A stretch of DNA of 8,970 bases, from positions 1 to 8,970 of the forward strand of contig CAJOEG010000047.1 in NCBI GenBank assembly GCA_905233405.1, in the 5' to 3' direction. The position numbers and the translations under genes were made by a program. Source of the stretch: an uncultured Bacteroidales bacterium. GTDB lineage: Bacteria; Bacteroidota; Bacteroidia; Bacteroidales; ML635J-15. Positions 6,306 to 8,970 of this stretch are shown here, piece after piece. Each line of letters starts with the position of its first letter. The stretch's first letter is position 1. The notes under the pieces were generated by a model. It made no database searches and was not told where the DNA came from. It saw nothing but the letters and a program-made list of their open reading frames with translations.

Positions 6306-8970
6306 ATGAAACGACTGATTTCTACCATATTAATCGCAATATGCACCCTTTGTGCATTCGCGCAGAGCATTAATATCAGTTTCACAGGCAAGACCATACG
6401 CGGACGCCATGTGGATATGGACAGCATAGCGATACGTAATCTCACGCAGGGGTGGTCGGTGACGCTTGTTGCGCCAGATACGGCTTGTGCGTTTACCTTG
6501 AACGGCATAACCTTGCACAGCGCAGATGCCATCGGACTTTCGCAGAACGTACCGAACCCATTCCACGGCACCACCGAAGTGAACCTTGCCCTGCCCAAAC
6601 CCGACAAGGTAACAATGCAAGCCTTTGACATGGGCGGACGCGTATTTGCCAACTACAACGGCGACCTGCCCGAAGGCGAACACCGCTTTGCAGTAAGCCT
6701 TACAACTCCGCAGGGATACCTGCTTTCGGCAAACACATCCGACGGGACAAGTTCGATAAAGATGGTGAACCTCGGCAACGGCGGAACTAACTCTATAACC
6801 TACATTGGGCAGGTGGCAGAAAAGGCATTGCGCGATGGCGAGTTGGAAATAAATTATGGCGATAATCTTCAATTTGCTGGCTATACCACTTACATTGGCG
6901 CAGTATATGAAAGCGAAGCCACTATTGTTTCCATAAATTCTGATTCAGATGTTGAGCAACCGATAGTATTTAATTTAAAATCAGGATCTTTCGATGAAAT
7001 AATTGCTTGTGACTCACATACTTGGGTTGATGGCGTGACCTATAGGGAAAGCAACCATACAGCCACATACACATATACTAATAGTATGGACTGCGATTCG
7101 GTTGTAACACTACATCTTACTATAAACTATAGTGTGAATGTCACCGACACTCATATCGCCTGTGAAACTTTTACTTGGATTGACGGTGTGACATATACGG
7201 AAAACAATAATTCCGCTACTTTTACATTGCAAACCACCGAAGGTTGCGACTCGATTGTAACGCTAAATCTTACAATAGGTCACCCAGAGACAACAGAATT
7301 CTATGAAACAGCCTGTGAAAACTATGTATGGAACGGAGTGGAATATACTGAAAGCGGTGATTATTCCCAGACACTCCAAAGTTTTGCAGGTTGCGACAGC
7401 ATTGTAGCCCTACACCTTACAATAGTTAACTCCGTACTTAATATGATATCGGAAACAGCCTGCGACAGCTACGAGTGGAACGGACAGACATACGACGAGG
7501 ACGGCATATATTCGCAGACATTCCCTGCGGCAAACGGCTGCGACAGTGTTGTAAAGTTAAACCTTACTGTGTTACATAGCGTAAACAATGAATTTTATGA
7601 ATCAGCCTGTGATACATACGACTGGAACGGAGAAATATTTTCGCTGACAGGCGACTACATCCGTACATTCAATGCTGCAAACGGATGCGACAGCATAGTT
7701 ACACTGCACCTTACGATAGAGCGTTCCGAAACTGACGATGAAATTGTAGCGTGCGAGCAATATACATGGATTAACGGAGTAACATACACCGAAAGCAACA
7801 ATTCTGCTATATATACGCTTACAAATGCTGTGGGCTGTGACAGCATAGTGGCATTGCACCTGACAATCACAACAGCCCCCGAAGTTCATACTTCTGCAAT
7901 AGGAAGCACCTACTATAGGTCGGCAGTTTGCGGAGGAACAGTCGTGTTGGAGGGCAACCAAGTTACATCATACGGCATCTGCTGGAGTACCGAGTACAAT
8001 CCGACAATTGATGATGCCCATACATCTGAAGAAGTGATTTCCGAAACATTCACAAGCACTATGACCGACCTTGAACCATCAACTACATACTATGTAAGGG
8101 CATACGCGACGAACTTGTGCGGAACTTTTTATGGTGAACAGAAAATGCTGACGACGTGCAGCTGCGGCGGACAGATAACGGATGCTCGCGATGGCAACCA
8201 GTATTCTACTGTTATTATTGGTAACCAATGCTGGATGGCTGAGAATCTCAAGTATCTTCCAGAAATATATATGCAACGTGACTCAAGTTCATTTAGTCCA
8301 AGATATTATGTAGATTATAGCTATTTACATACACAAATGGACTCTAATATTACGGTAGAGTCCGTCATGCAACTTCCATTTTATCGCTATTATGGAGTTC
8401 TTTATAACTATACAGCTGCAATGAATGGTGCAGAATGCACCAACTCTAATCCAAGCGGAGTTCAGGGTATATGTCCTAATGGTTGGCATTTACCAAGTCG
8501 TAGCGAATACATGGAACTTATTCAGTCTTTACCCGATGGTGATAAAGGATCGCAACTTGCTGGTCTCTATAACTACGGTATTATGTTTTGGAACAATGGT
8601 GCTCTAAGCCAATCCCCAAAGTTTGGATTATCCGGTCTCAATATTTTGCCAGCAGGACGGCATTATGCTGGACATCCTAATGATTATGTCGAAGAAACTG
8701 CATGCGTTTGGACCACATCACTTAGCACACTTAACTCAATCCATAATGGTATTTCTATTTTTACTATTAGCTATTATGAAACAGATGCGCACGTGGAAAA
8801 CACTTCTTTCCATCGTGCTAATAGTGCTAGTGTCCGTTGTATTAAAAATAGATTTGAATACGATTGTAACACTTATATAACAGATACCCTTGAGGCATGC
8901 GATTCGCTGACATGGAGAGACGGGAGCACATACACTGAAAGCAACAGAACTGCCACATATAGAATTCCTG
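6306..8970 (+). CDS. Secreted modular surface protein: N-terminal sorting-domain-like fold, CDS repeats, Fn3-like and FISUMP domains (3' end outside window)
   Basis: The frame is open from the ATG to the window edge, showing 888 residues. A signal peptide (MKRLISTILIAICTLCAFA, cleaved before Q20) is followed by a beta-rich segment. Residues 76-160 resemble a T9SS type A sorting domain (VPNPF at 82-86, then FDMGGRVF, PEGEHRF, GYLL and SSIKMVNLG). Six Cys-rich repeats start at about residue 230 with leading Cys at 235, 286, 337, 386, 435 and 483; each ends near GCDSIVTLHLTI. Residues about 524-616 look Fn3-like (YGICWST, LEPSTTYYVRAYATN, GTFYGEQ). Residues 618-848 are a FISUMP (Fibrobacter succinogenes major paralogous, TIGR02145) domain, with DGNQYSTVIIGNQCWMAENL, GICPNGWHLPS, ILPAGRH and SVRCIKN. 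A seventh repeat begins at Cys 865. The protein is almost certainly exported; its function is unknown, since FISUMP has no established biochemical role. A genuine C-terminal sorting signal may follow beyond the window. Confidence 0.93.
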   Translation, partial: MKRLISTILIAICTLCAFAQSINISFTGKTIRGRHVDMDSIAIRNLTQGWSVTLVAPDTACAFTLNGITLHSADAIGLSQNVPNPFHGTTEVNLALPKPDKVTMQAFDMGGRVFANYNGDLPEGEHRFAVSLTTPQGYLLSANTSDGTSSIKMVNLGNGGTNSITYIGQVAEKALRDGELEINYGDNLQFAGYTTYIGAVYESEATIVSINSDSDVEQPIVFNLKSGSFDEIIACDSHTWVDGVTYRESNHTATYTYTNSMDCDSVVTLHLTINYSVNVTDTHIACETFTWIDGVTYTENNNSATFTLQTTEGCDSIVTLNLTIGHPETTEFYETACENYVWNGVEYTESGDYSQTLQSFAGCDSIVALHLTIVNSVLNMISETACDSYEWNGQTYDEDGIYSQTFPAANGCDSVVKLNLTVLHSVNNEFYESACDTYDWNGEIFSLTGDYIRTFNAANGCDSIVTLHLTIERSETDDEIVACEQYTWINGVTYTESNNSAIYTLTNAVGCDSIVALHLTITTAPEVHTSAIGSTYYRSAVCGGTVVLEGNQVTSYGICWSTEYNPTIDDAHTSEEVISETFTSTMTDLEPSTTYYVRAYATNLCGTFYGEQKMLTTCSCGGQITDARDGNQYSTVIIGNQCWMAENLKYLPEIYMQRDSSSFSPRYYVDYSYLHTQMDSNITVESVMQLPFYRYYGVLYNYTAAMNGAECTNSNPSGVQGICPNGWHLPSRSEYMELIQSLPDGDKGSQLAGLYNYGIMFWNNGALSQSPKFGLSGLNILPAGRHYAGHPNDYVEETACVWTTSLSTLNSIHNGISIFTISYYETDAHVENTSFHRANSASVRCIKNRFEYDCNTYITDTLEACDSLTWRDGSTYTESNRTATYRIP
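6993..7874 (+). repeat. Six tandem ~50-codon Cys-paired repeats within the FISUMP gene
   Basis: Each unit has the pattern AC-(D/E)-x4-W-x(1-2)-G-x2-(Y/F), then a turn, a Y or F strand, GCDS-(I/V)-V and L-x-LT-(I/V). The leading Cys spacing is 51, 51, 49, 49 and 48 residues. Units 1, 2 and 6, and the partial unit at 8880-8970, have W(V/I)(D/N)GVTY or its WRDGSTY variant and an ESN/ENN turn. Units 3-5 have the shorter WNG form. The two invariant cysteines in each unit probably form a disulfide, giving a small beta module that acts as a stalk or spacer. Confidence 0.85.
8157..8849 (+). other. FISUMP domain (TIGR02145-like)
   Basis: This 231-residue segment runs from CSCGGQITDARDGNQYST to SVRCIKN. 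It has the family hallmarks: an IIGNQCWMAENLKYLP start, a YNYTAAMN strand, the central ICPNGWHLPSRSEY block, GLSGLNILPAGRH, a CVWTTS strand and the closing RCIKN. All expected blocks appear present. The coding DNA here is clearly AT-richer than the gene's 5' part. Confidence 0.9.
8880..8970 (+). repeat. Start of a seventh Cys repeat, cut by window edge
   Basis: Right after the FISUMP domain the translated sequence reads TDTLEACDSLTW, then DGSTYTESN and RTATY. This matches the first half of repeat units 1, 2 and 6, so the repeat array resumes after the Fn3-FISUMP segment. Confidence 0.75.

Noticed and set aside
6330..6872. 180-codon minus-strand open frame
   Set aside because: It is antisense to the N-terminal part of the FISUMP gene, whose signal peptide and domains are clear; the antisense product shows no recognisable family.
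8425..8880. Short plus-strand open frames of 60 and 85 codons
   Set aside because: They are out-of-frame readings inside the FISUMP domain, which is continuous in the main frame.

Overview
The window looks like chromosomal DNA of a Bacteroidota bacterium, most likely a Bacteroidales-type organism with a type IX secretion system (T9SS). The evidence is a PorP/SprF-family outer-membrane protein, a very large PKD-domain surface protein with a gliding-motility-type (type B) T9SS sorting domain, a FISUMP-domain surface protein with cysteine-paired repeats, and TAnnTTTG promoter boxes ahead of the genes. The genetic code is standard and Shine-Dalgarno sequences are weak, as expected for the phylum.

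Layout: (1) Positions 1-309, minus strand: 5' end of a secreted or envelope protein with a TPR-like N-terminus, cut by the window edge. From context it is possibly the PorE/OmpA-type partner of a PorP/SprF gene. (2) 312-1319, minus: PorP/SprF-family protein, ending 2 nt before the next gene, so the two are probably one transcript. (3) 1320-1449: AT-rich divergent intergenic region with one TAnnTTTG box per strand and a 14-bp inverted repeat between them. (4) 1450-5922, plus: 1490-aa modular PKD/Ig-like protein with a type B sorting domain. (5) 5923-6305: intergenic region dominated by an array of about 14 short GC-rich mini-hairpins joined by GTTTGAAT-like linkers, then an AT-rich promoter region. 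(6) 6306 to the window end, plus: N-terminal 888 residues of a secreted protein. In order it has a signal peptide, a type A sorting-domain-like fold placed near the N-terminus, six ~50-aa repeats, an Fn3-like domain, a FISUMP domain, and the start of a seventh repeat.

How the genes may work together: type B sorting-domain proteins such as SprB are known to need a cognate PorP/SprF-type protein for export and surface display. The divergent pair at 312-1319 and 1450-5922 therefore reads as an export partner and its giant adhesin-like cargo, with the minus-strand downstream gene a possible periplasmic anchor. The gene at 6306 is another probable surface protein but has no visible functional link to that pair. 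No complete new system is evident. The most unusual items are the mini-hairpin array with compensatory base changes and the mosaic FISUMP gene.
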